64,000 bases of DNA, taken from assembly GCA_964347615.1 (NCBI GenBank), contig CAYFZO010000001.1, positions 1 through 64,000 on the forward strand, written 5' to 3'. The position numbers and the translations under genes are program-made. Origin of the DNA: CAYFZO01 sp964347615. GTDB taxonomy: Bacteria; Pseudomonadota; Gammaproteobacteria; Poriferisulfidales; Oxydemutatoraceae. A model generated the notes under the pieces. The model was not told the DNA's origin and ran no database searches. It saw nothing but the letters and a program-made list of their open reading frames with translations. Positions within the stretch are counted from its first letter, which is position 1; every line of letters begins with the position of its first letter. Positions 1 through 8,976 of the stretch are shown here, piece after piece.

Positions 1-2164
1 CTGAAAAGACACCCGCCGGCAAGGTGGTCAGTCGATTGCTGGAGAGTTCCAAATTTTCCAAGTTGCTGAGATCTGAAAAGACACCCGCCGGCAAGGTGGT
101 CAGTCGATTGCTGGAGAGTTCCAAATTTTCCAAGTTGCCGAGATCTGAAAAGACACCCGCCGGCAAGGTGGTCAGTTGATTGCCTCTGAGGTCCAACTCC
201 CGCAAGTTGCCGAGACCTGAAAACACGGTCGCCGGCAAGGTGCTCAGTTGGTTGTTATAGAGCCATAACTCTTCCAAGTTGCCGAGACCTGAAAACACGG
301 TCGCCGGCAAGGTGCTCAGTGGGTTGCCGTCGAGGTATAACTGCTCCACATTGACGAGACCCGAAAAATCACCGCCCCTGAGAGTGGCAATGTTTATATC
401 TCTCGGATCCAAAGTTCCCGTTATCCCGGATAAATCGTCACCCGTCACATCGGCGCAATCGCTGACGCCGCGGATTTCCGACAAAATCTCACCCCGAACT
501 TGCGGTGTCCTGTCGCACACGCCTTCCTCAATCACCACGATCGCCGTGGTTTGAGAAGCCAGTGCGTAGGCTGCGCCTTCAGGCGGGGCGGTCAGGAACA
601 CCTTGAAAAACTCTCTAAGCGCTTCGATTTCGTCGTCGTCGGTGATTCGAACCTCAATGGTCGCGCTCTCCTCGCCCGCCTCAATCGTGACCGTGCCGCC
701 GGTGGCGTCGGTGTAGTCGTTCCCGTCGGCATCGGTCGTGGCGTCGTCGCCATCCGCGTCAATTCCATAGCTGATCGTCAGCGCCTCCGACGGCGCCGGG
801 GCTGCCCGGACGGTAATCATCACAGTCTCCCCTTCCCTCGCTGACGCCACCCCGCCCAGCAGGTTCGGGGGAATCCACACGACTGAATGTTCGACGCCCT
901 CCATCACAAACACGTTCGAAATGTTGAATTCAACCCCCGAATTCGGCGGTGCATCCGAGGTGCCACCAGCGAAGCCCACGACGACCGCTTCGCCCGGATT
1001 CTCCCGCCGCACCGTGAAAACCTCGCTTTGGGTGGTCCCTTGGGGAATCAATGCCATGTTGATTGACAACGTGGCGTTGACCGCGAACAAGTCAACCGAC
1101 ACGTCAAACGGGGCACCCTGCGCCAATCCCACCCTCACCCGCGCGGAAGCCGGGCTCCCTGATTCGTCCACCGGAACGAACCGTAAAGGCAGCTCAGCAA
1201 CACTTGGCGGCAAGGTCAATTGACTCAGCGTCAAGCCGACGAATATACCCGCCGGCAATATGGTCAGTGGGTTGTTATTGAGGTCCAACCGCTCCAAGTT
1301 GCCGAGACCCGAAAAAACACCCGTCGGCAAGGTGCTCAGTTGGTTGTTATAGAGGAGCAACCGCTCCAAGCTGTCGAGACCTGAAAAAACACCCATCGGC
1401 AAGGTGCTCAGTTGGTTGTTATAGAGCCATAACAGCTCCAAGTTGCCGAGACCTGAAAAGACACCCGTCGGCAAGGTTCTCAGTTGATTGCGATCGAGGT
1501 ATAACCCGCTCAAGTTGCCGAGACCTGAAAAATCACCGGCTTTGAGAGTAGCAATGTTTTCATTGTGTAATTGCAAAGCCACCGTCACCCCGGATAAATC
1601 GTCATCCGTCACCTCGGCGCAGTCGCTGACGCCGCCGATGTCCTCCAAAATCTCATCCCGAACTTGCGGCGTCCTGTCGCACACGCCTTCCTTGATAACC
1701 ACGATTGCCGTGGTTTGAGAAGTTCCACCCAACCTGTAGGGCGCGCCAGCAGAGGGGTGTTGCAGAACCACCTTGAAAGCCTCTCGCGGCGGCTCGACCT
1801 CTTCATCGTCGTTGATGTCGATTACGATGGCCGCGGTCGTATTCCCCGCCTCAATCGTGACCATGCCGGGCGGCGCGCCGTAGTCAGCGGGCTCAGCCGG
1901 GTTGTAACCATCAGCCTCATGCCCTTCGATCCTGTAGGCAACCGTAACGTCCATGGAAAGTGCTGGGGAAAGCAAAACAACGACCTTGGCCTCCGCGCCT
2001 TCCGTCGTTGTCAACTCCAAAAGACCCGTCGTTGTCAACTCCAAAAATGCAGGATCAAAAGACAAAGTCGACTGAGGAGTTGGTTCTTGCGCGTGAACGC
2101 CGGAGGCGGCAAACCCAAGCAATGAGAACAGAAAACCGCAAAGCAAAAACCGCCAGCGCGACAC
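1..2164 (-). CDS. Secreted Calx-beta / leucine-rich-repeat protein, 3' end cut by window edge
   Basis: Reading from the GTG at 2164 to the left edge gives 721 open codons without a stop. The N-terminus is a typical signal peptide (hydrophobic FLLCGFLFSLLGF, then AxA-like GVHA). Then come a Calx-beta-like module (TIEAGNTTAAIVIDINDDEE), a Cys-containing cap (CDRTPQVRDEIL...DCAEV), and LRRs of 24 residues with consensus LxxLxxLxLxxNxLxxLPxGVF. After a second beta module the cap recurs (CDRTPQVRGEIL...DCADV), with a second LRR block that continues past the edge. The last visible repeats are 72-bp units nearly identical at DNA level (1-144). GTG is preferred because GGAG lies nine bases upstream and the signal peptide then starts correctly; an in-frame ATG at 2272 would add 36 residues. 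Probable role is surface binding or host contact (inference); no enzyme domain is seen. Confidence 0.85.
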   Translation of the reverse strand, partial: MSRWRFLLCGFLFSLLGFAASGVHAQEPTPQSTLSFDPAFLELTTTGLLELTTTEGAEAKVVVLLSPALSMDVTVAYRIEGHEADGYNPAEPADYGAPPGMVTIEAGNTTAAIVIDINDDEEVEPPREAFKVVLQHPSAGAPYRLGGTSQTTAIVVIKEGVCDRTPQVRDEILEDIGGVSDCAEVTDDDLSGVTVALQLHNENIATLKAGDFSGLGNLSGLYLDRNQLRTLPTGVFSGLGNLELLWLYNNQLSTLPMGVFSGLDSLERLLLYNNQLSTLPTGVFSGLGNLERLDLNNNPLTILPAGIFVGLTLSQLTLPPSVAELPLRFVPVDESGSPASARVRVGLAQGAPFDVSVDLFAVNATLSINMALIPQGTTQSEVFTVRRENPGEAVVVGFAGGTSDAPPNSGVEFNISNVFVMEGVEHSVVWIPPNLLGGVASAREGETVMITVRAAPAPSEALTISYGIDADGDDATTDADGNDYTDATGGTVTIEAGEESATIEVRITDDDEIEALREFFKVFLTAPPEGAAYALASQTTAIVVIEEGVCDRTPQVRGEILSEIRGVSDCADVTGDDLSGITGTLDPRDINIATLRGGDFSGLVNVEQLYLDGNPLSTLPATVFSGLGNLEELWLYNNQLSTLPATVFSGLGNLRELDLRGNQLTTLPAGVFSDLGNLENLELSSNRLTTLPAGVFSDLSNLENLELSSNRLTTLPAGVFS

Positions 2165-2793
2165 CGTCTTCGTCTCCGCCGGACGTGATGAAGGATGTAA
2201 ACGTGTCAAAGGATTAATCTGTTTGGCTCGTGGAAACAAGGTTATGGTACTCGCTCTGTTCAGAGCGCGCATTTATAAAGAGCCACACAACGCTGATGCC
2301 CTCCGTGAGCTCGCTGTCTTTCTACTCTCGTCGCCCACCAAGCAGCACTCCGGCAGTTTAAACTTGAAAAAGCAACGACGGGAAGTGTGACATAAAAACT
2401 CCTTGCTTTCTGCTATGTGTACGGGTTCAGAGGGATGACGAGACGAAAATGCAGGGGGGCAGTAGGTGTTGCACCTCCCTGTGTTACGCCGAAAACACGA
2501 GGAAAAACAAAAGCTTGATGTGTTTCGATCAGCCCGGGGGAGGTTAAGTCGGGGCAAAATGCGCCGCGGCGCCCGGAAGCAAGCCCGGCCAGCCACGGAT
2601 GGCACTCCTTGCGCCGTTCGGCGACGCCACTTCAGATGCACGTTGGCGCGGTGCGCGGCGATATCGCGAAGGAACTATATGTATATAATTCTCCGTCATT
2701 ACCCGCCGACCTCATACGTCGGCAAGCCGACGGACGACGGCTTGGAACACCCGGTGCCGGCGGCTAAGTCCACAACCTTTTCAGCAACGCGCG
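2165..2793. other. Intergenic region between LRR protein and epimerase
   Basis: The two genes are divergent across about 630 bases. I see no convincing gene: open frames on both strands have basic, low-complexity translations with no recognisable domain. The right part turns A+T-rich around 2676-2690 and holds a TATAAT box, so it probably contains promoters for both directions. Confidence 0.5.
2684..2689 (+). promoter_or_regulatory. Possible -10 box upstream of the epimerase
   Basis: A perfect TATAAT stands in an A+T-rich patch (actatatgtatataattc) 105 bases before the start codon of the epimerase. No clear TTGACA-like -35 is seen at the usual spacing, so this is tentative. Confidence 0.3.
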
Positions 2794-3801
2794 ATGACGA
2801 TATTAATTACAGGCGCCGCGGGATTCATCGGCGCGGCGACGGCGGAGCGTTTGCTCGAGCTTGGCGAGCGGGTCCGCGGCATTGACAACCTGAACGACTA
2901 CTACGACGTCAATCTCAAGTTGGCGCGGCTGAAACGTCTGGAAGCGTTTCCCGAGTTCGGATTCGCCAAGACGGACGTCGCCGACCACGACGCGGTCAAG
3001 GCACTGTTTGAAGAGACGCGGTTCGACGTGGTCTTTCACGCGGCAGCGCAAGCCGGCGTGCGCGGCTCGCTCAAACGCTTTGACGCCTACGTGCAATCCA
3101 ACCTCGCGGGTTTCGCAAACGTGCTTGAGGCGTGCCGGGAGAACGCGGTCAAACACCTGGTATTTGCATCGTCGAGCTCGGTCTACGGGGCAAACAAAGA
3201 GGTCCCTTTCTCGGAGCACCACGGTACCGATCATCCATTGTCGCTGTATGCCGCGACCAAAAAGGCGAACGAGCTGCTGGCCCACAGTTACGCACACCTC
3301 TACCGCCTGCCGTGCACCGGGCTGAGATTCTTCACCGTCTACGGCCCGCGCGGCAGACCCGACATGGCGCTGTTCCGTTTCACCGAAGCGATGCTCGCGG
3401 GGCGCGCAATCGACGTCTTCAACCACGGGGACATGCAACGCGACTTCACTTACATCGACGACGTCGTCGCAGGGGTCGTCAAGATCATCGCCCGCGTAGC
3501 GCAACCCGGCGAGCTCGCGGCGGACGGACCGCTCGACCCGGCGAACTCGGACGCGCCGTACAGGCTTTACAACATAGGCAATCACCACCCCGAACAACTG
3601 ACCGACCTGATCGCCTACCTGGAAGAAGCGCTGGGCGTGAAAGCGACGATGAATATGCTGCCGATGCAGCCCGGCGACGTGCCCGCGACGTTCGCCGACG
3701 TCGCGGACCTCGGAAAAGACGTCGGCTTCAAGCCGGCGACGCCTCTGCGCGAAGGCGTGCGACGCTTTGTCGCTTGGTACCGGGAGTTTTACGGGGTGTG
3801 A
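2794..3801 (+). CDS. UDP-glucuronate 4-epimerase-type NAD-dependent epimerase
   Basis: Extended short-chain dehydrogenase of 335 residues, normal length for the family. The NAD-binding loop GAAGFIG is at residues 7-13, the SSSSVYG strand near 126-132 and the catalytic Tyr152xxxLys156 in YAATKKANE. The block LRFFTVYGPRGRPDMALFRF is characteristic of UDP-glucuronate/UDP-galacturonate 4-epimerases and related nucleotide-sugar epimerases. These interconvert UDP-GlcA and UDP-GalA in the cytoplasm to feed capsule or LPS synthesis, which fits the glycan genes downstream. The exact sugar cannot be settled from sequence; UDP-GlcNAc or UDP-Glc epimerisation is the alternative. Confidence 0.85.
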   Translation: MTILITGAAGFIGAATAERLLELGERVRGIDNLNDYYDVNLKLARLKRLEAFPEFGFAKTDVADHDAVKALFEETRFDVVFHAAAQAGVRGSLKRFDAYVQSNLAGFANVLEACRENAVKHLVFASSSSVYGANKEVPFSEHHGTDHPLSLYAATKKANELLAHSYAHLYRLPCTGLRFFTVYGPRGRPDMALFRFTEAMLAGRAIDVFNHGDMQRDFTYIDDVVAGVVKIIARVAQPGELAADGPLDPANSDAPYRLYNIGNHHPEQLTDLIAYLEEALGVKATMNMLPMQPGDVPATFADVADLGKDVGFKPATPLREGVRRFVAWYREFYGV

Positions 3802-4168
3802 CGGATGAAGCGGCGCGCGATTCCAGCGTTCGGCGGCAATTCTCCGGGGGGATCTGAGCGTACGCGCCGCCGAACGCACGGCAACGCAGGGCAACGCGCG
3901 GCCACCCTACCCGTCTTGTACGACGACCGCTTGGCGGCACCCGGCAAGCGTTGCAAACCCCGCGCCATTTCCGGCCTGATCCGCCGGGCTGATTTCCGGG
4001 GCCGGTCGACGTCCGGTGAAATCGAAGAACGGCGCGGCAAAAGACCCCGCCCGGACACCGCGGGGCACCGAAGAAAGATCGAAGAAAGATTGGCCCGTGA
4101 AGCAGAGGGTTATCGGTGATTGACCAGACGTTCTTGAGTATAATCCCGCAACCGTTTCCTGCGAACCA
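3802..4168 (+). other. Intergenic region without a supported gene
   Basis: About 370 bases between the epimerase and the kinase-like gene. An open frame at 3805-4119 is rich in Arg, Gly and Pro with no domain and looks like a chance frame in G+C-rich DNA. The right end carries TTGACC (4120-4125) and TATAAT (4139-4144), but only 13 bases apart, too close for a standard sigma-70 promoter. Confidence 0.45.
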
Positions 4169-5080
4169 GTGGCACAAGGTCATTCCAAGCTTACTTCTCC
4201 CGCCGCTTGCAGAGGCGGTTACCGGCGCGGGAGATACGTCGTCTCCCCCGAGCCGGAGATCCGAACGTTCCTGACCGGGTGGATCGCCTCGGAAGGCTTC
4301 ATCCCGTACGAACGGCCCGACGCCGCCCTGAACCACGACGGCAGCAGGCCGCGCAACCGACTGTACACGTTTCACTTGCCGCAAATCCAGCGAGAAGTGG
4401 TGATGAAAGTTTCCCGCATAGATCCCCGCTACAGGCTCTCGAGAAAAATAGACTTGTTCCTGACCGGCCTGTACAAGGACTATTGCAAGATCAGTTTCCG
4501 CGGTGCGGCGGCCTTATACGCCGCCGGACTGCCCGTTGCCGAACCCCTGGCGTTCTGGACTTGCAAGCGGGGAATTCTCGACAAGAGAAGCTACTTCCTG
4601 TACCGCAAACTCCCGGGGCAAACGTCGGTCAAGAAACTGCTGCAAAAGGCCGAGAACGAACCGAAAGATCACTACTTGCAGCTGGCGAAAAAACTGGTTT
4701 CCATCATAAAGCGCATCCACGACGCAAACCTGCGCCACGGCGACTTTCACACCAAGAACGTTCAAGCACACTTTCCTCGACCCACGGCGACCGCTCCAGC
4801 GGAAAAGATACAGGATGCCGCCTACTACGTGCTGGATTACGACAAGGTCTCGAAAACGAAAATCACGACGCCGTGGATAAAAAGAATCGGCGACCTGAAG
4901 GACTTGAGCTCGCTGACCATCCCGGCGGTCGGCGACGACGAACTGCTCGAGATCTATCTCGGCACTCCTCCACCGCCGCGATGGTCGAGGACATTCAAGT
5001 TCTGGAGGAACGGCGGCGTCAACCTGAGCAAACGGTTCGGGGCGGCACCCAGGAAGGAAGGAAGACACCTCGCCGGGTGA
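4169..5080 (+). CDS. WaaP/Kdo-kinase-like lipopolysaccharide kinase
   Basis: Predicted 303-residue small-molecule kinase of the protein-kinase fold. Lys80 (VVMKVSRI) is in the position of the ATP-binding lysine, the catalytic loop HGDFHTKN spans 190-197 (Asp192, Asn197) and the metal-binding LDYDK is at 222-226. This HxDxxxxN plus DxD layout is that of inner-core LPS kinases (KdkA, WaaP), which phosphorylate Kdo or heptose at the inner face of the cytoplasmic membrane. The true KdkA homologue of this window lies at 18240-18992, so this one probably acts on another sugar. The start is GTG; the first ~25 residues are poorly conserved in character and a later start is possible. It begins a run of three same-strand glycan genes. 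Confidence 0.7.
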   Translation: MAQGHSKLTSPAACRGGYRRGRYVVSPEPEIRTFLTGWIASEGFIPYERPDAALNHDGSRPRNRLYTFHLPQIQREVVMKVSRIDPRYRLSRKIDLFLTGLYKDYCKISFRGAAALYAAGLPVAEPLAFWTCKRGILDKRSYFLYRKLPGQTSVKKLLQKAENEPKDHYLQLAKKLVSIIKRIHDANLRHGDFHTKNVQAHFPRPTATAPAEKIQDAAYYVLDYDKVSKTKITTPWIKRIGDLKDLSSLTIPAVGDDELLEIYLGTPPPPRWSRTFKFWRNGGVNLSKRFGAAPRKEGRHLAG

Positions 5081-5096
5081 ACTCGGCGCCTGAATC

Positions 5097-6416
5097 GTGA
5101 CAGACGGCAAGAAGAATATCCTGCTCTGGAAGTTCGGAGACGACTATACGCGCGGACTGAAAGACCACCTCGCCGACGATCTTGAAATCAAGGTCTGGAT
5201 AGACAAAAAGAAGTTCCGAACACCGACGCATTACATGGACGATTTGTATAAGCAACTGAAGTTCCGAAAAAACAGCAACCGGCTCAAGGCCGATTACCGC
5301 CACCACAAGGATTTCGTCAGGATTTACAAAAGAATCATTCCTCACGCAAACACCTTTCTCTACATGTACAGCAGATACCCCGCACTCAACGCCGAACACA
5401 ACTTTATAGACATGATGGACGCGATGCACGTCTACACGCACCTCTTTCTGGACCTGGTAAGAACCAACCGCATAGATTACGCGTTCTTCTCCAGAATCCC
5501 GCACCGCGGCCCGGATTTCATCCTTTATCTGGTGGCCAAGGAGCTCGGCGTCAAGACGTTCATGCTGCAAGCGTCGACCGAGCCGGGCAAAGTATTCCTG
5601 ACCGAGAACATGAACGAAACCGGGTCGCTGGAAAACGCCGACACCCTTCCCCCCGTGAAAATCGAAAAGAAACTGCGCAAGACTCCCTACTACATGAAAA
5701 GGAAATACAAGACCAACCGCTACCTCAAGGCTTTCCTGTTGCTGTTCAGGTTCGACTTCGATTTGCTGCTGTACCAGGTAATAAACCTCAGGAAACACGC
5801 GAAGTTCAAGAAAAACTACAAACGTGCGCTGGCGAAATCTCTCCCCGAAGGCAAGTTCGTTTATTTCCCCCTGCATCTGCAACCGGAATTGACAACGGTC
5901 AGCTGGGGAGGAGAGTTTGTCGACCAAATTCTGGCGATCGAACGTTTAAGAGCGATGCTGCCGGACGACCGGAACATCGTGGTCAAGGAAAACCCGAAGC
6001 AGACGTTCCATTCGCGCGGGCCTTTGTTCTTCGCGCGCCTCGGAAAAATCCCGGGAGTCTTTTACGTGGGCAAGGAACGCGACACGTTTGATTTGATCGA
6101 AAAGGCGGAATTCGTCTCGACGGTCGCCGGCACCGCCGGCCTGGAAGCCCTGAGGTTCGGCAAGAAAGTACTGATTTTCGGCGACGCACCGTACAGAAGC
6201 TTCCCCGGCGTCGTTCGCTACGCCGACGGCCTGACCCTCGACGACGTACTGGCGGCCGATTTTTCTCACGCCGACGTCGAATCAGCCCACGCCAAGCTGC
6301 TGCACAACATGATGGAAGCCATCGTCAGCCCGGACGTCCTCCCGCTGGTCGGAAACTTCTCTGCGGAAGAGAACGCCGAGAAGCTCGCCGGCATCATCAA
6401 CGAGGCGACGAGGTGA
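5097..6416 (+). CDS. Capsule-polysaccharide-synthesis-like protein (glycosyltransferase-like)
   Basis: The 439-residue soluble protein resembles capsular polysaccharide synthesis/export proteins in layout. It has an N-terminal alpha/beta region, then YFPLHLQPE at 256-264, VKENPKQ at 296-302 and a C-terminal STVAGTAGLEALRFGKKV block from 341 that looks like the donor-binding part of a GT-B fold. Family assignment (KpsC/KpsS or CDP-glycerol-transferase-like) is inference from these motifs only. It begins with GTG 17 bases after the kinase-like gene and is followed after four bases by the next gene, so the three are probably one transcript. Lys-rich composition and lower G+C than the flanking pathway genes suggest separate ancestry. 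Confidence 0.55.
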   Translation: MTDGKKNILLWKFGDDYTRGLKDHLADDLEIKVWIDKKKFRTPTHYMDDLYKQLKFRKNSNRLKADYRHHKDFVRIYKRIIPHANTFLYMYSRYPALNAEHNFIDMMDAMHVYTHLFLDLVRTNRIDYAFFSRIPHRGPDFILYLVAKELGVKTFMLQASTEPGKVFLTENMNETGSLENADTLPPVKIEKKLRKTPYYMKRKYKTNRYLKAFLLLFRFDFDLLLYQVINLRKHAKFKKNYKRALAKSLPEGKFVYFPLHLQPELTTVSWGGEFVDQILAIERLRAMLPDDRNIVVKENPKQTFHSRGPLFFARLGKIPGVFYVGKERDTFDLIEKAEFVSTVAGTAGLEALRFGKKVLIFGDAPYRSFPGVVRYADGLTLDDVLAADFSHADVESAHAKLLHNMMEAIVSPDVLPLVGNFSAEENAEKLAGIINEATR

Positions 6417-6419
6417 AGC

Positions 6420-7337
6420 GTGAAAATCTGGTTCTGCACAAACGCTTGGGAGCGGGATTACAAGGTCACTCTGGACCCCAAAAGAGTGGACATGACTCAG
6501 CGCGCTTTAGGCCCGGATTTTACCGGGAAACTTTTGATACTGAACAACTTCAGCCGCAAGAAGACATTGGAGAAGGCAAAAAGCAAAGCCGCCGCGTTTG
6601 TCGATTCGGGTTCTTTTGACGATTGGATACACGCCCCGGAATACGTCAAGGGCAAATTGCATCTATTCAACGTTGACGAAACGCGGTTCTGGTCTGAGAA
6701 CCCGTACTTTTACACTTCCATTATGGCCGCTCTTCTGTATCTGAGAGACAAGGCCGATTTCCTCTTTTTCATGAACGGCGACACTTGTTTTTCCGAATGC
6801 CCGTCGTCGGACTGGCTGAAGGTTTTTTTCGAAAAGTACCAACAAGCGGGAATCGCCGGGACCAATATCTGCCACCGGGGGTGGGAAAAGGGGCCTTACT
6901 GGACCCGGCGGTTCCGTGAAACCGACGATTTTTGGATTACCGACCACGCCCCTCGTCTCTATGAACGAACCATCACCTTGAACGATTGTGCTTTCTTCCT
7001 GCCGCTGCACCCCGCCGCACCTTACGACTTTCATCTCGACAAACAAGACGTAGCGGAGTATTCCCGAATATGGCCAGCTCGCGCGATTCCGTGCTTTGAG
7101 ATGAGTTACGCGAAATATCTCAGCGAAAACTCTCTGGCGTGTGGGCTGCTAAAACCGATTAACGGCATGCCGCTGGCGAAGCATAAAAACGTGAAAGGGT
7201 TTTTCAGGAGGATCCTCCGCCACAGGATACTCAGAAGATACTATGCGAACGGCAAATACGGCACGAAGATTGACGGCAAAGAAAGAAAGCCGGTGTCGGC
7301 GGACGGCACCAAAAGAAGAAAGACGTCCGACACCTAA
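6420..7337 (+). CDS. Unknown protein of the glycan locus, possible GT-A glycosyltransferase
   Basis: I do not recognise a named family for this 305-residue protein. It has no signal peptide or membrane span. FLFFMNGDTCF at about 114-124 sits where GT-A enzymes carry their acidic metal-binding motif after a hydrophobic strand, and a mid-protein aromatic region (WITDHAPRLYERT...NDCAFFLPLHP) could bind an acceptor. The C-terminal 60 residues are very basic, which may hold it to the membrane. It starts with GTG four bases after the preceding stop. Context supports a role in polymer synthesis; a glycosyltransferase is the best guess, a decorating transferase is the alternative. Confidence 0.5.
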   Translation: MKIWFCTNAWERDYKVTLDPKRVDMTQRALGPDFTGKLLILNNFSRKKTLEKAKSKAAAFVDSGSFDDWIHAPEYVKGKLHLFNVDETRFWSENPYFYTSIMAALLYLRDKADFLFFMNGDTCFSECPSSDWLKVFFEKYQQAGIAGTNICHRGWEKGPYWTRRFRETDDFWITDHAPRLYERTITLNDCAFFLPLHPAAPYDFHLDKQDVAEYSRIWPARAIPCFEMSYAKYLSENSLACGLLKPINGMPLAKHKNVKGFFRRILRHRILRRYYANGKYGTKIDGKERKPVSADGTKRRKTSDT

Positions 7338-7365
7338 GCGGCAGCAACCGCGATTCGACGTTCTT

Positions 7366-7381
7366 GCCGGAAAAATCCGGC
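7366..7381. terminator. Stem-loop between convergent genes
   Basis: GCCGGA-AAAA-TCCGGC forms a perfect 6-bp stem with a 4-base loop in the 49-base gap between the glycan gene and pseI, which converge. There is no clear T tract on either side, so it is only a possible weak bidirectional terminator. Confidence 0.35.
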
Positions 7382-7386
7382 GCGGT

Positions 7387-8451
7387 CTAATCCGCGCCTT
7401 CGAATCCTGAAACCATGCTCTTGTCGAGCGCGGTGCCCCGAGGCACGTCGCAAGCCGCGACCTTGCCGAGCACCGCGCCGAGATACTTGGGCGGCAAACC
7501 GTAACCGGGGCGTATGCTGCGCGTATTATCCGCGGTGAATAAATCCCCTTTGCGCATATCTTCAACGACGTACAGCGAACGACGAAACCGCACCATCCCT
7601 TTCTCTCCGGACTTGAGGTCGTAATCCGCTTCGCCGAGGGCGTCCCAAGCCGTCCTCAGGCTGCGGCAGAGCACTTTGAGGTCTTGCGGCTCCAGAGAAA
7701 AGGCGTCGTCAGGCCCTTCGCCGTTACGGTCCAAGGTGACGTGCTTCTCGATCATGCACGCACCGAGCGCCACCGCTGAAATCGCAACCACGTTGTCCAC
7801 GGTGTGGTCGGACAGCCCGACGGGCGCGTCAAATCGCTGCATCATGTCGGGTATGGTCTTGAGCTTGCAGTCGGCGACCGCGGCGGGGTAGCTGCTGACG
7901 CAATGCAGCAGTACCAGTTCACGGCACCCCGCTTCGCGGGCCGCGGCGACGGCTTCGCCAATTTCGTCTGCGTTCGCCATACCGGTCGAAATAATCAAAG
8001 GCTTTCTGGTGCGCGCGGCGCAACGTATCAACTCAAGGTCAACCAGCTCGAAAGAAGCAATCTTGTAAGCGGGCACGTCCAACTTCTCCAGGAACTCCAC
8101 CGCCGAGAAGTCAAAAGGCGTGCTGAAAGCCGTCAACCCCAAGTCCCGCGCCTTGCGGAACAAAGGCTCGTGCCATTCCCACGGCGTATGCGCCCATTCG
8201 TACAACTCGTAAAGCGTCCTGCCCACCCACGGCCCCTCGTTAAGCTGAAAGTCCTCGCCGGCGCATTCCAGCGTGATGGTGTCCGCCCGGTAGGTTTGCA
8301 GCTTGACCGCGTCGGCACCGGCCGCCGCCGCCGCCTCGATCAGGCGAAGCGCCCGCTTGAGGCTGCCGTTGTGGTTGGCCGACAGCTCGGCAACGACGTA
8401 CGGCGCTTGCCCCGGCCCAAGCTCACGCCCGTTGAAATTCACGGTTTTCAC
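7387..8451 (-). CDS. pseI: Pseudaminic acid synthase
   Basis: NeuB-family synthase (354 residues) that condenses phosphoenolpyruvate with 2,4-diacetamido-2,4,6-trideoxy-L-altrose to give pseudaminic acid in the cytoplasm. The N-terminal TIM barrel shows ELSANHNGSL near 22-31 and GADAVKLQTY, which is the PseI version of the family motif; GLSDHT and IEKHVTLDR mark the metal/PEP site. The C-terminal antifreeze-like SAF domain follows (RSIRPGYGLPPKYLG). Sialic or legionaminic acid synthase is the alternative, but pseB, pseC, pseG and pseH on the same strand settle the pathway. GTG start directly after the pseH stop; last gene of the operon. Confidence 0.92.
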   Translation of the reverse strand: MKTVNFNGRELGPGQAPYVVAELSANHNGSLKRALRLIEAAAAAGADAVKLQTYRADTITLECAGEDFQLNEGPWVGRTLYELYEWAHTPWEWHEPLFRKARDLGLTAFSTPFDFSAVEFLEKLDVPAYKIASFELVDLELIRCAARTRKPLIISTGMANADEIGEAVAAAREAGCRELVLLHCVSSYPAAVADCKLKTIPDMMQRFDAPVGLSDHTVDNVVAISAVALGACMIEKHVTLDRNGEGPDDAFSLEPQDLKVLCRSLRTAWDALGEADYDLKSGEKGMVRFRRSLYVVEDMRKGDLFTADNTRSIRPGYGLPPKYLGAVLGKVAACDVPRGTALDKSMVSGFEGAD

Positions 8452-8976
8452 TCAAGCCGCCGCATTTTTCAGCTCCAGCACGACCAAACCAATGCCGGCT
8501 TTGCTCGGAGAAACCTCGGATTCGACAAACCCGCGCTGCCGGTACAAACGCACCGCCGCCGCGTTGCTCTCGAACACTTCACACAGCAACAGACGAAGAT
8601 TCAATTCCTTGAAAGCGTGCTCGACGGCGGTTTCGACGATGCGTTGCGCCAATTCTCGGCGACCGGCGGACGACTCGTCGGAATAGTCGCACAGGTAAAA
8701 ACCCCACCAGCCGGTTCTTCGGTTCCAATCCAGGCGAAAAAAACCAACCACCGCGGAAGGCTCTCCGGTTTCAGTGTAGATATACCAACGCTTGGCGTCG
8801 TCGTTACAGGTCTTCTCCCACCAAGCGGCGTGCTCTTGCGGAGGAATCTCGTGGCGGGTAATCATCGCCCTTCTTACCTTGGGGTGGTTGCGCCAGCGAC
8901 GCAGGTCTTCCAGATCGGCATCGTTCACCGGGCGCAGTTTGCCGTGGCGGCAAAGGAATTCGGTGCGCGCTTTCAC
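8452..8976 (-). CDS. pseH: UDP-4-amino-4,6-dideoxy-N-acetyl-altrosamine N-acetyltransferase
   Basis: GNAT acetyltransferase of 174 residues. LRWRNHPKVRRAMITRHEI and HAAWWEK near the N-terminus and FYLCDYSDESSAGRRE plus VFESNAAAVRLYRQRGF in the acetyl-CoA-binding half are typical of PseH. It transfers acetyl from acetyl-CoA to the 4-amino group made by PseC. The GTG at 8976 is chosen because it overlaps the pseG stop as GTGA, the usual sign of translational coupling; an upstream GTG at 8988 would overlap pseG further. Confidence 0.88.
   Translation of the reverse strand: MKARTEFLCRHGKLRPVNDADLEDLRRWRNHPKVRRAMITRHEIPPQEHAAWWEKTCNDDAKRWYIYTETGEPSAVVGFFRLDWNRRTGWWGFYLCDYSDESSAGRRELAQRIVETAVEHAFKELNLRLLLCEVFESNAAAVRLYRQRGFVESEVSPSKAGIGLVVLELKNAAA

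Noticed and set aside
1..180. 72-bp near-identical repeats as a possible CRISPR array
   Set aside because: There are no spacers: the unit is 24 codons of a continuous LRR frame.
2273..2641. Minus-strand frame upstream of the LRR gene
   Set aside because: Arg/Ser/Cys-rich, no domain, no ribosome binding site; ends where the LRR leader begins.
2803..3894. Minus-strand frame of 363 codons over the epimerase
   Set aside because: Opposite a clear epimerase; composition of a shadow frame.
4120..4144. TTGACC...TATAAT promoter before the kinase-like gene
   Set aside because: Spacing of 13 bases is too short for sigma-70; only the -10 might be used.
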